Of a DNA stretch of 15,638 bases, positions 1 through 7,342 are shown piece by piece; position 1 is the stretch's first letter; every line of letters starts with the position of its first letter. This DNA comes from WVXT01 sp964345635. Its GTDB lineage: Bacteria > UBA6262 > WVXT01. A model generated the notes under the pieces. The model saw only the letters and a list, made by a program, of their open reading frames with translations, ran no database searches and was not told where the DNA came from. The DNA lies in contig CAYFRM010000080.1 in assembly GCA_964345635.1 (NCBI GenBank), positions 1 to 15,638 on the forward strand, written 5' to 3'. A program made the translations under genes and the position numbers.

Positions 1-14
1 GAACCCGCATACAC

Positions 15-34
15 GGGCTCAATGAATTGAGCCC
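15..34. repeat. Perfect palindrome upstream of atpK
   Basis: GGGCTCAA (15-22) and TTGAGCCC (27-34) are perfect reverse complements around the loop TGAA. The stem could extend to 9 bp inward. A T-rich stretch follows (about 41-59), so it could act as a rho-independent terminator or an intra-operon processing hairpin between an upstream gene (perhaps subunit I) and atpK. It also resembles, in size and AT-rich centre, the palindromes in the atpA-atpB spacer, so a dispersed palindromic repeat is an alternative. The end of any upstream gene cannot be identified: stops occur in two frames at 23-25 and 28-30. Confidence 0.55.
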
Positions 35-70
35 CTATAATCTTCGATTTTTGTTTGTTAGGGGGTGGAG

Positions 71-544
71 ATGGAAGGATTGGTAGTAGCCATTATTGGC
101 GGCGCGATGGCAGTATTTATGGCTGGCATTGGTTCCAGCATAGGGGTAGGCCTGGCCGGTCAGGCGGCAAACGGCGTCCTATCCGAGAGTCCGGAAAAAT
201 TCGGCAGGATGTTTCTACTGGTAGCGCTTGCGGGAACGCAAGGGTTCTATGGCTTTGTGGTCGGGTTTTTGGTTATTATCAAATTGGGTCTTCTGGTTGG
301 TGAGATTCCGGTTATTAGTTTATATCAAGGCCTGCAAATTTTTGGCGCTTGCATGCCCATTGCTTTTTCCGGGCTGATTTCGGCTATTCACCAGGGGAAG
401 GTCTGTGCTGCGGGAATAGGGGTAGCAGCAAAACAGCCGGGAGCAGAAATGAGAGCGTTAATTTACGGAGCATTGGTAGAAACATACGCGCTTCTGGGAT
501 TGGTAGCCTCTTTCTTTCTCCTTACCGGTATTCGCCTGGTTTGA
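71..544 (+). CDS. atpK: V-type ATPase subunit K (c-ring proteolipid, predicted Na+-binding)
   Basis: This is the membrane rotor subunit of the A/V-type ATPase, which carries the transported ion between the half-channels of subunit I. The 157-residue protein has four membrane helices arranged as two homologous hairpins (about 1-75 and 85-157), the duplicated 16-kDa form also seen in Enterococcus hirae NtpK, not the single hairpin of Thermus. The first hairpin has Leu53, Thr56, Gln57 and Tyr60 in AGTQGFYGF. The second has Gln108 (AIHQGK) and the ion-binding carboxylate Glu137 in VETYALLG. These align by eye with L61, T64, Q65, Q110 and E139 of the Na+ site in NtpK. ATG at 71 is preferred because AGGGGG at 60-65 is well spaced from it; an in-frame GTG at 65 would add two residues. 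One carboxylate per four helices fits a pump better than a synthase (inference). Confidence 0.95.
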   Translation: MEGLVVAIIGGAMAVFMAGIGSSIGVGLAGQAANGVLSESPEKFGRMFLLVALAGTQGFYGFVVGFLVIIKLGLLVGEIPVISLYQGLQIFGACMPIAFSGLISAIHQGKVCAAGIGVAAKQPGAEMRALIYGALVETYALLGLVASFFLLTGIRLV

Positions 545-561
545 AAAAGCCATAAATTTAC

Positions 562-579
562 TTACCCAACTTCGGGTAA
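562..579. terminator. Weak hairpin after atpK
   Basis: TTACCC (562-567) pairs with GGGTAA (574-579) around a 6-nt loop, 17 bases after the atpK stop, with a modestly T-rich tail (580-588). The stem is only 6 bp, so termination would be partial at best. It could reduce read-through into the acetyltransferase gene, or set the high K:other-subunit stoichiometry by separating atpK from the rest. A second possible small stem, CGAAC/GTTCG, lies at about 632-649 in the same intergenic stretch. Confidence 0.3.
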
Positions 580-686
580 TCGTTTGTTGCAGATAAGAAA
601 CCAATTGGACTTTGGGCTAAGCAGCGAATCCCGAACTCGCGTGTGTTCGTGGGGGAGGCCGATTCTTGTGTTATGCGAGAAAGAAT

Positions 687-1181
687 ATGTTAATCAGAAA
701 TGAAAATGAATCGGATACTGAGGACATAACTAACATTCACGAGCAAGCATTCAAGGGCCCCGATGAAGGAGAAATCGTCAAAAATTTAAGAAAGAATAAT
801 AATCTTGCCATTTCATTAATTGCCGAGATCGATAAAAAAATAGTGGGACACATAGCGTATAGCCCGATATATGATAAAAATGAAGAAATTATCGGTGTAG
901 GTCTTGCCCCTGTAGCGGTGTTACCGTCTTATCAAAAACAAGGTGTCGGTTCAAATCTCATTAACCAGGGAAATGAAATGGCGCTGGCGAAAGGATTTGA
1001 AAAAATATTTGTTCTTGGCGATCCTGTATATTATCGTCGTTTCGGTTTTGAAATGGCAAAAAGTTATAATTATTTTTCCGACTTTGATCCGGAAGGAAAA
1101 CATTTTATGATATTGGGCAAACAGTTAGAAAGAGAATCAGAAAAAACATTTGTTAAGTATTGCAAGGAATTTAAAGTATGA
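687..1181 (+). CDS. GNAT-family N-acetyltransferase (YhbS-like)
   Basis: Predicted cytoplasmic acetyl-CoA-dependent N-acetyltransferase of 164 residues; the substrate is unknown. It begins MLIRNENESD, the usual start of this family. The acetyl-CoA pyrophosphate-binding signature QKQGVG lies near residues 87-92, directly after GLAPVAVLPSY, and the YhbS-type motif VLGDPVYYRRFGF follows. ATG at 687 is chosen over a TTG at 666 because the fold starts there; the ribosome site (GAGAAAG) is weak. The gene sits between atpK and atpE, where no acetyltransferase belongs in the ATPase operon. It is much more AT-rich than its neighbours: about 35% GC by hand count over 661-1181, against 65% in one 60-base line of atpA. 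It also uses many AAA/AAT/ATA codons. Insertion by transfer is likely (inference). There is no evidence that it modifies the ATPase. Confidence 0.88.
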   Translation: MLIRNENESDTEDITNIHEQAFKGPDEGEIVKNLRKNNNLAISLIAEIDKKIVGHIAYSPIYDKNEEIIGVGLAPVAVLPSYQKQGVGSNLINQGNEMALAKGFEKIFVLGDPVYYRRFGFEMAKSYNYFSDFDPEGKHFMILGKQLERESEKTFVKYCKEFKV

Positions 1182-1260
1182 CAACTCGAGGCAGCTGACC
1201 CAGGAATACGGCTTTTGGTAGCGGGGAAGTTTATTTAGCAGGAGCAAAAAAGGAAATATT

Positions 1261-1857
1261 ATGTCTCTGGAAAAAATTCTTGAGAAGATTATTCGGGATA
1301 ATGACAAAGAGATAAAAAAAATCATCGACGAAGGGGAGTCGCGGGCTTCCGGGATAATTGAGGAGGGCAAACGAGAAGCAGAAAGGGTGGTTAGTGACCT
1401 CACCCGGGAAGGGGAAGAGAATGCGCGAAAAGTGAAGGGAAGAATTGTCACCCTGGCCTCTTTAGAGTCTCGCAAGCGGGTGCTGGCGGAGAAACAGAGA
1501 ATTTTGGGCGAGGTTTACCGGGAAGCAGAAAAGAGAATAAAGAATCTAAACGGCAGAGATTATCGAGAGCTGGTAAAGAAAATCATACTCCAGAGTTGCG
1601 AGACGGGTGAAGAGTTGGTGGTTGTGGGAAAAAATGATAAGAAGAAAATCGATGAGAAGTTGATTAACGGCATAAATCATGAACTGGTGAAAGCCGGTAA
1701 GAAGGGTAAACTGAAACTATCTTCCGAGCCGGCGTCTATTCCCGACGGATTTATTCTGAAAACGGGAAGGATAGAGATAAGTAACTCCTGGGATAACGTA
1801 TTGAGGTCTTTGCGGGAGAAGACGGAAGACGAAGTCATAAAACTTTTGTTTGCATAA
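1261..1857 (+). CDS. atpE: V-type ATPase subunit E (peripheral stalk)
   Basis: Peripheral-stalk subunit that, with subunit G/H, links the membrane stator to the tops of the A3B3 head. The 198-residue protein has a highly charged, continuous helical N-terminal half (about 5-100, rich in E, K and R, suited to a right-handed coiled coil). A mixed alpha/beta C-terminal domain follows (about 105-198), with the family-like ending PDGFILKTGRIEISNSWDNVL and a terminal helix. Length is normal for the family. ATG at 1261 is preceded by AAAAGGAAAT, a good ribosome site. The partner subunit G/H is not in the window; in the Thermus operon it lies first, upstream of I, so it may be just off the left edge. 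Confidence 0.93.
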   Translation: MSLEKILEKIIRDNDKEIKKIIDEGESRASGIIEEGKREAERVVSDLTREGEENARKVKGRIVTLASLESRKRVLAEKQRILGEVYREAEKRIKNLNGRDYRELVKKIILQSCETGEELVVVGKNDKKKIDEKLINGINHELVKAGKKGKLKLSSEPASIPDGFILKTGRIEISNSWDNVLRSLREKTEDEVIKLLFA

Positions 1858-1904
1858 AGTTAATCTGTGTGGAACATTTGAAAGACAGCTTGTGAGGTCT
1901 CCGG

Positions 1905-2918
1905 ATGGATAGTCGTTATGCTTATGCGGTGGGAAAGATAAGGGCGAGAGAAGTAAGACTGCTCGATCTTCCCAAGTTGTTAAGTATTATCGAGGCGGAA
2001 AACGTGGAACAGGCACTTGGGGGTTTGAGCGATACGGATTACCGAGAGGGGCTGGCGGCGGTCAAAGGGGAGGAGGATTTCGATTTGCATCTCTCCCGCC
2101 AGATGGAAAGTGTCTATGGCTTGATTTCCGAACTGACACAGGATCCCAAGATAACGGACTTATTCATTTTAAGAAACGACTTCCATAATATAAGGGTTGC
2201 TTTTAAAAAGAAGTATGTAGCTACCCGAGAGGACGAATACTACCTGAGTCCCTCCAAAGTCAATCGCGAAGAGCTTGTGGAAGCAGTGGGAACCGGTAAT
2301 TTTTCCCGGCTGCCTCCCCTTCTGGCAGGAGCCCTGGAGAAGATAGAGCGAATCTATAGTTCTGAAAAGAAGATTCCACTGGTCGATACTATTCTGGACG
2401 AGGTATATTTTTCTCACTCTCTGCAGGTAGCGCGACAGGCAAAATGTGAATTTCTGGAGAAAATCTTTTTGATTCAGATTGACCTAACCAATATCAGGAC
2501 TTTCTTGAGATTGAAGGAGATGGCTAAGGGCAGAGACGCCCTGAGTAATCGCCTGATTTCGGGAGGGGTCCTGGAAAGAGAAGACTTCTTAAAATCGTTT
2601 GCTGGTTCTGTGGAGAGTTTTGTGGATAGTCTGAGATTCAAAGATTATTACGAAATATTAAGAAGCGGAATGGAGCACTGGAAGAAAAGCGGAAGCTTCT
2701 CTTTTTTGGAAAAGTTGTTTGATGATTACCTGTTGAACTTCGCGAAAAAGGCAAAATACATAAGCTTCGGTATTGAACCATTAATCGGCTATCTTGTGGC
2801 TAAAGAAATGGAGGTCAAAAATCTCCGGACTGCCATAGTAGGCAAGTTTAATAAATTGTCTGCGGAATCGATCAAAGGGAGACTGAGAGAGGTCTATATC
2901 GCCAGTCGCAGCCATTAG
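1905..2918 (+). CDS. atpC: V-type ATPase subunit C (central-stalk socket, d-type)
   Basis: Subunit C (equivalent to eukaryotic subunit d) is the funnel-shaped soluble protein that sits on the K ring and holds the D/F shaft. The 337-residue all-helical protein starts MDSRYAYAVGKIRAREVRLL. It carries the conserved LFILRNDFHNIRVAFK segment (about 88-103) and the later SFGIEPLIGYLVAKEMEVKNLRTAIVGK motif near residues 290-318, both typical of this family. Length is normal. The start is an ATG with TGTGAGGT about 7 bases upstream. There is a 47-bp gap after atpE and a 23-bp gap before the chosen atpF start, consistent with one transcript. Confidence 0.95.
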   Translation: MDSRYAYAVGKIRAREVRLLDLPKLLSIIEAENVEQALGGLSDTDYREGLAAVKGEEDFDLHLSRQMESVYGLISELTQDPKITDLFILRNDFHNIRVAFKKKYVATREDEYYLSPSKVNREELVEAVGTGNFSRLPPLLAGALEKIERIYSSEKKIPLVDTILDEVYFSHSLQVARQAKCEFLEKIFLIQIDLTNIRTFLRLKEMAKGRDALSNRLISGGVLEREDFLKSFAGSVESFVDSLRFKDYYEILRSGMEHWKKSGSFSFLEKLFDDYLLNFAKKAKYISFGIEPLIGYLVAKEMEVKNLRTAIVGKFNKLSAESIKGRLREVYIASRSH

Positions 2919-2941
2919 GTTTGAGGCGAGAGGGAAGAGAA

Positions 2942-3265
2942 ATGAAAGTCGCAATAATCGGGGAGAGAGATTTCGTCTGGGGTTTCAAAGGAGTGGGATT
3001 CTCTATTTTTCCTGTCGGCGACACTTCCCAGGCAGCGGGGGCGCTCGATGAGATTAGCAAAGGAGAATATTCACTGGTCTACATTACAGAGACTTATGCC
3101 GAAGCTCTTCTGGAGAAGATTGACGAAGTCTCCCGTATGGCGAAAGTAGATATCACTATTATTCCCGGGATTGAAGAGAAAAAATTGGGGCGGGAGAAGT
3201 TGAGAAAGATAGCTATCAGGGCGGTGGGAGCAGATATATTTAGAGAGCAGCAGGGTAAGGGTTGA
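2942..3265 (+). CDS. atpF: V-type ATPase subunit F (central stalk)
   Basis: Small central-stalk subunit that binds the D shaft and modulates ATP hydrolysis. The 107-residue protein has the Rossmann-like start MKVAIIGERDFVWGFKGVG and the conserved ending GREKLRKIAIRAVGADIF. An in-frame TTG at 2921 would add MRREGRE, but family members start at MK-[VI]-A-[VI]-IG and GAGAGGGAAGAG immediately precedes ATG 2942, so that start is used. In Enterococcus nomenclature this subunit is called NtpG. It lies between atpC and atpA as in Thermus. Confidence 0.93.
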   Translation: MKVAIIGERDFVWGFKGVGFSIFPVGDTSQAAGALDEISKGEYSLVYITETYAEALLEKIDEVSRMAKVDITIIPGIEEKKLGREKLRKIAIRAVGADIFREQQGKG

Positions 3266-3292
3266 GAGTGACGACTTCTTGGGAGATAGAAG

Positions 3293-5041
3293 ATGGTTAA
3301 AGGTAAAATTGTAAAAGTATCGGGTCCTCTCGTGGTTGCCGAAGGACTGCCGGGAGTGAAAATGTATGAGGTGATGCGCGTGGGCGCTCCCGGGTTGATT
3401 GGCGAAGTGATCGAGTTGAAGGAGAACATGGTCTCTATCCAGGTATACGAGGAGACTGCCGGGCTGGGCCCCGGAGAGCCTGTTGTGTCCACAGGCGGGC
3501 CGCTTTCGGTGGAGCTGGCTCCCGGATTAGTCTCTTCTATTTATGACGGAATTCAAAGGCCCCTGGACAAAATAAGAGAGAAAGCTGGAAACTACATTGC
3601 CAGAGGAATCGACATACCGGGAATCGACCGAAAAAAGCGATGGAAGTTCAAACCCCTGGTTAAGAAGGGAGACAATGTTATCTCCGGTGATATAATCGGA
3701 GAAGTTCAGGAGACTACCCTGATAGTGCATAAGATAATGGTGCCTCCGGAGGTGGAAGGCGAAGTTGTAGAGATTCTTAAGGGAGAATTTAGCGTGGAAG
3801 AGACGATTGCCCGGGTTCGGCCTTCCCATTCTCGCTCTCCCGTCTCTTTGAGTATGCTTCAGAGGTGGCCTGTCAGACGCGAAAGGCCCTATAAAGAGAA
3901 ACTCCCTCCCACTACCCCTCTTTACACAGGAACAAGGGTAATAGATACTTTCTTTCCCATCACTATGGGTGGCACTGCCTGTATTCCCGGTCCTTTCGGA
4001 AGCGGGAAGACCGTGGTTCTTCACCAGCTCGCCAAGTGGGCGGATGCAGATATCATTATTTACGTCGGCTGTGGCGAGAGGGGAAACGAGATGTGCGATG
4101 TTTTAACGGAAATGCCCAAGTTAAAAGATCCCCGCACGGGAGAGCCGTTGATGAAGAGGACTGTTCTGATTGCCAATACTTCCAATATGCCGGTAGCTGC
4201 CCGGGAAGCTTCTGTTTATACCGGGGCTACAATCGGGGAGTATTTCCGCGATATGGGGTATAAGGTGGCTATTATGGCGGATTCGACTTCCCGCTGGGCG
4301 GAGGCGATGAGGGAGATGTCGGGAAGACTGGAGGAGATGCCGGGAGAGGAGGGTTATCCCGCCTATCTGGCTGCCCGGGTAGCCGAGTTTTACGAGCGCT
4401 CCGGCAGGGTTGTCTGTCAAGGCCAGCATCAAAGAGAAGGTTCTCTTTCCATAATCGGTGCTGTTTCTCCTCCTGGCGGTGACCTTTCCGATCCGGTGGT
4501 TCAGGCAACTCTGCGTATGGTGAAGGTTTTCTGGAGCCTGGAAGATAAGCTCGCTTATCAACGCCACTTTCCGGCAATCAACTGGCTGAACAGTTATTCG
4601 CTCTATCTGGATAATATTGAGGAATACTTATCTAAAGAGGTGGCCAAAGATTATCTCCAGCTGCGCTCGGAGGCGATGCGCATCCTTCAGGAGGAATCGT
4701 CTCTGGAAGAGCTGGTGCGGCTGGTGGGATTGGAAGCGCTCTCTCCCGAAGATAGATTAATTCTGGATACGGCAAAATCTATAAGGGAAGATTTTCTCCA
4801 TCAGCATGCCTTCGACCCGCAGGATACTTATACGGGAGTGAAGAAGCAGTACCGAATGCTTAAGGCTATAATAAAACTTTTCCAGCTCTCCCAGAAGTTA
4901 TTGCAGGAGGGCAGGGAGTTTGCCGAACTTGTAAAACCCAAAGTGAAAGAAAGAATATCCCGGATGAAATTCATCGGTGAAAAAGAAGAGGGGAAATTTG
5001 ACCTGATAGAACAGGAGATGGAAAGGGAGATTAAAAGATAG
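3293..5041 (+). CDS. atpA: V-type ATPase catalytic subunit A
   Basis: Catalytic nucleotide-binding subunit of the A3B3 head; hydrolyses (or makes) ATP at the A-B interface. The 582-residue protein has, in order, the N-terminal barrel (1-70), the non-homologous bulge insert characteristic of A subunits (about 115-185), the P-loop GPFGSGKT at 233-240, and GERGNEM at 261-267 with the catalytic Glu262. The adenine/phosphate region includes MADSTSRWAEAMRE (328-341) and EGYPAYL (353-359), and the C-terminal bundle follows. All catalytic elements are intact and length is typical. ATG 3293 has GGGAGAT upstream, 27 bases after atpF. Unusually, the gene is followed by a 262-bp gap before atpB, its obligatory 1:1 partner. 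Confidence 0.98.
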   Translation: MVKGKIVKVSGPLVVAEGLPGVKMYEVMRVGAPGLIGEVIELKENMVSIQVYEETAGLGPGEPVVSTGGPLSVELAPGLVSSIYDGIQRPLDKIREKAGNYIARGIDIPGIDRKKRWKFKPLVKKGDNVISGDIIGEVQETTLIVHKIMVPPEVEGEVVEILKGEFSVEETIARVRPSHSRSPVSLSMLQRWPVRRERPYKEKLPPTTPLYTGTRVIDTFFPITMGGTACIPGPFGSGKTVVLHQLAKWADADIIIYVGCGERGNEMCDVLTEMPKLKDPRTGEPLMKRTVLIANTSNMPVAAREASVYTGATIGEYFRDMGYKVAIMADSTSRWAEAMREMSGRLEEMPGEEGYPAYLAARVAEFYERSGRVVCQGQHQREGSLSIIGAVSPPGGDLSDPVVQATLRMVKVFWSLEDKLAYQRHFPAINWLNSYSLYLDNIEEYLSKEVAKDYLQLRSEAMRILQEESSLEELVRLVGLEALSPEDRLILDTAKSIREDFLHQHAFDPQDTYTGVKKQYRMLKAIIKLFQLSQKLLQEGREFAELVKPKVKERISRMKFIGEKEEGKFDLIEQEMEREIKR

Positions 5042-5303
5042 TTTGTTCATCGCTTAGGAATTTTTTAACGCCAAAAAACTTCAGACTCTGCAGGGCGCAA
5101 ATCAGAACTCCTCCCCCCGATTTATCGGGGGTCGTCAAACAGTGATTTGCTTGAAAGAGAAAAAGCCGTCTTCGTTTTTTGGCTAAAATTCCAACAGCTC
5201 TTCACAAACTATCTTTTAATCTCACGTAGTGTAGGGCTTTATGCCCGTAATCTGAAATTTGTAATTTGTAATATATGGGTTGTTTCCTGTAGAAAGGATT
5301 CTT
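5042..5303. other. 262-bp non-coding spacer between atpA and atpB with palindromes
   Basis: No credible gene is seen on either strand. The spacer holds a near-perfect stem CCCCCGAT (5114-5121) / ATCGGGGG (5124-5131) and a smaller stem GGGC (5234-5237) / GCCC (5243-5246). It also holds a 7-nt tandem repeat of AATTTGT (5256-5272), poly-T stretches near 5060-5067 and 5178-5183, and the atpB ribosome site AAAGGA just before 5304. In most A/V-ATPase operons atpA and atpB are nearly contiguous, so the gap is odd. Possible readings are insertion of dispersed palindromic repeats, an mRNA-processing or partial-termination site, or an internal promoter for atpB onward. The sequence does not decide between them. 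Confidence 0.6.
5114..5131. repeat. GC-rich palindrome in the atpA-atpB spacer
   Basis: Eight bases, CCCCCGAT, pair perfectly with ATCGGGGG across a TT centre (realistically a 6-7-bp stem with a 4-6-nt loop in RNA). No T-tract follows directly, which argues against a classic terminator. Its form, C-run/GAT/ATC/G-run, resembles short interspersed palindromes. Searching the rest of the genome for copies would settle this. Confidence 0.6.
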
Positions 5304-6704
5304 ATGCAGAGGGAGTATCTTACAGTTTCCAGTATTGCCGGACCTTTGATTCTCGTGGAAGACACTGCGGGAGTCAAATACGACGAGATAGCGGAGATTA
5401 CTCTTGCCAGCGGAGAGTTAAGAAGGGGAAGAGTGCTGGAAGTAGACGGGGGCAAGGTTCTCGTGCAGCTCTTCGAGGGTACTACGGGTCTAAATCTTGC
5501 GGAGTCACGGGTGAGGTTCCTGGAGAGAAGAGTAGAGCTTGCTGTATCCGTAGATATACTGGGAAGAATTTTTGATGGATTGGGACGCCCCATTGACGGA
5601 GGGCCGGCTATACTTGCCGAGAGCAGGGAGGATATAAACGGCAGGCCAATCAACCCCGACGCCCGCAATTACCCTTCAGAATTCATTCAAACCGGTATTT
5701 GCGCAATAGACGGAATGAATACGCTGGTAAGAGGACAGAAACTGCCGATCTTCTCCGGCTCCGGGCTTCCCCACAATGAGCTTGCCGCCCAGATTGCCCG
5801 GCAGGCAAAGGTGGTTTCTCCGGATAAGGGTGCTAATGTTGAAGAGAAGTTTGCCGTTGTCTTTGGAGCAATGGGGATTACCTTTGAAGAAGCAAATTTT
5901 TTCATCACCGATTTCAGGAAGACAGGAGCAATTGAGAGAGCAGTGCTATTTGTCAATCTCGCCGATGACCCGGCGATAGAAAGGTTGGCTACTCCCCGCG
6001 TGGCCTTGACTGCCGCCGAATATCTGGCTTTTCGCAGGGATATGCATGTGGTGGTAATCCTGAGTGATATGACCAATTATTGCGACGCCCTCCGGGAAGT
6101 ATCGGCTGCCAGAAAAGAGGTCCCCGGACGGAGAGGATACCCTGGCTATATGTATACGGACCTGGCAACAATCTATGAGAGAGCAGGAAGAATAAAAGAC
6201 AAAAAAGGCTCAATTACCTTAATGCCTATCTTAACTATGCCCGAAGATGATAAGACCCATCCCGTTCCCGATTTGACAGGCTATATCACCGAGGGTCAGA
6301 TAATCCTCTCCCGGGAGCTGCACAGGAAGGGCATTTCCCCGCCAATAGACGTTCTTCCCTCGCTTTCCCGGTTAAAAGAGAAGGGAATCGGCGAAGGCAA
6401 AACAAGGGAAGACCACGGGGATGTAACTTCTCAACTGTTCGCTGCATACGCCCGGGGAAAAGAGGCAAAGGAACTGGCAATAATCCTGGGAGAGGCCGCC
6501 CTCTCGGAAACAGACAGGATATTCTCTCAGTTTGCCGATGAATATGAGAAAAAGTTTGTTACGCAGGGAGAATACGAGGAGAGGAAGTTAGAGAAGACCC
6601 TGGGTATTGGCTGGGAGCTTCTCAAAATGCTGCCCAGGGAAGAGATGAAGAGAGTGAAGGAAGACCAGATACGGAAGTATATGGAAAAAGTAGAAAGGAA
6701 GTAA
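5304..6704 (+). CDS. atpB: V-type ATPase subunit B (regulatory/non-catalytic)
   Basis: Non-catalytic nucleotide-fold subunit that alternates with A in the head and supplies the arginine finger to the catalytic site. The 466-residue protein begins MQREYLTVSSIAGPLILVE. In place of a P-loop it has the degenerate SGSGLPHN (151-158) expected of B subunits. It continues with the conserved ERLATPRVALTAAEYLAF and SDMTNYCDALREVSAARKEVPGRRGYPGYMYTDL blocks (226-286), and PSLSRL (352-357) with the arginine finger Arg356. ATG 5304 with AAAGGA upstream is preferred to a TTG at 5280 that lacks support. The stop is 2 bp before atpD, so translation of B and D is probably coupled. Confidence 0.98.
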   Translation: MQREYLTVSSIAGPLILVEDTAGVKYDEIAEITLASGELRRGRVLEVDGGKVLVQLFEGTTGLNLAESRVRFLERRVELAVSVDILGRIFDGLGRPIDGGPAILAESREDINGRPINPDARNYPSEFIQTGICAIDGMNTLVRGQKLPIFSGSGLPHNELAAQIARQAKVVSPDKGANVEEKFAVVFGAMGITFEEANFFITDFRKTGAIERAVLFVNLADDPAIERLATPRVALTAAEYLAFRRDMHVVVILSDMTNYCDALREVSAARKEVPGRRGYPGYMYTDLATIYERAGRIKDKKGSITLMPILTMPEDDKTHPVPDLTGYITEGQIILSRELHRKGISPPIDVLPSLSRLKEKGIGEGKTREDHGDVTSQLFAAYARGKEAKELAIILGEAALSETDRIFSQFADEYEKKFVTQGEYEERKLEKTLGIGWELLKMLPREEMKRVKEDQIRKYMEKVERK

Positions 6705-6706
6705 GT

Positions 6707-7327
6707 ATGAGGCTTACTGTCAATCCCACAAGGATGGAGCTTCTAAAATTGAAGAAGAGGTTAATCCTTGCCCGTCGGGGACACAGGTTGCTTAAGGATA
6801 AACAGGACGAACTGATGCGTAATTTCTTATCCCTTATAGAGGAGATTAAGAATCTTCGCCTTGCGGTTGACAAAGGACTCTTCGAGGCCTATGGGTCTTT
6901 CCTTATTGCCCGCTCCACTATGGGAAGAGAGTTTCTGGAGGAAGCATTGATGGCCGGCCAGCTGGAGACTAATCTTGAAGTCACTTACGTGCCTCTTTTG
7001 AATCTCAGAGTTCCCAGTTATGAGCTCAGGATAGGGGGTGACTACTTTTCTTACGGACTTTTCACTACCTCTATGGAGCTGGACAGGGCATTGAAAAAGT
7101 ATAGGGAACTGATACCCGGGATGGTAGAACTTGCGGAAAAAGGGAAAAGGTTAGAGATGCTCTCTTATGAGATTGAACGGACCAGACGGAGAGTCAACGC
7201 CCTGGAGCACATATTGATTCCCAACATACTGGAGACTATAGGTTATATCAGCATGAAACTGGAGGAACTGGAAAGAAGTAATCTTACCAGACTGATGAAG
7301 ATCAAGGATATAGTAAGAAGACATTAA
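6707..7327 (+). CDS. atpD: V-type ATPase subunit D (central shaft)
   Basis: Rotor shaft subunit that turns inside the A3B3 head and connects, with F, to the C/K rotor. The 206-residue protein opens with the diagnostic NPTRMELLKLKKRLILARRGHRLLKDKQDEL (6-36). This forms one arm of the long antiparallel coiled coil; the returning helix (about 150-200) contains RTRRRVNALEHILIPNI. A short beta-rich middle segment lies between them. Length is normal. The start codon lies 2 bp after the atpB stop and the ribosome site AAGGAAG is within the end of atpB. This is the last ATPase gene of the operon, as in Thermus. Confidence 0.96.
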   Translation: MRLTVNPTRMELLKLKKRLILARRGHRLLKDKQDELMRNFLSLIEEIKNLRLAVDKGLFEAYGSFLIARSTMGREFLEEALMAGQLETNLEVTYVPLLNLRVPSYELRIGGDYFSYGLFTTSMELDRALKKYRELIPGMVELAEKGKRLEMLSYEIERTRRRVNALEHILIPNILETIGYISMKLEELERSNLTRLMKIKDIVRRH

Positions 7328-7342
7328 GAATAGGCGGATGGC

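Noticed and set aside
1..64. 3' end of V-ATPase subunit I
   Set aside because: The operon order makes it plausible upstream, but no recognisable C-terminal sequence of subunit I can be read in these bases.
545..1260. Integron-cassette (attC) origin for the acetyltransferase
   Set aside because: I looked for the paired core sites at both ends and found no convincing GTTRRRY/RYYYAAC pair bounding the gene; no integrase is present.
3527..4567. Long antisense frames opposite atpA
   Set aside because: They lie entirely within a strongly conserved catalytic subunit gene, resemble no family I know and are by-products of its codon use.
5042..5303. Riboswitch (c-di-GMP or Na+ type) in the atpA-atpB spacer
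   Set aside because: I could not recognise the conserved core of any known class; only simple hairpins and repeats are visible.
5147..5575. A + strand frame spanning the atpA-atpB spacer and the start of atpB
   Set aside because: Its first part is low-quality spacer sequence and its second part is atpB in the wrong frame; no family resemblance.
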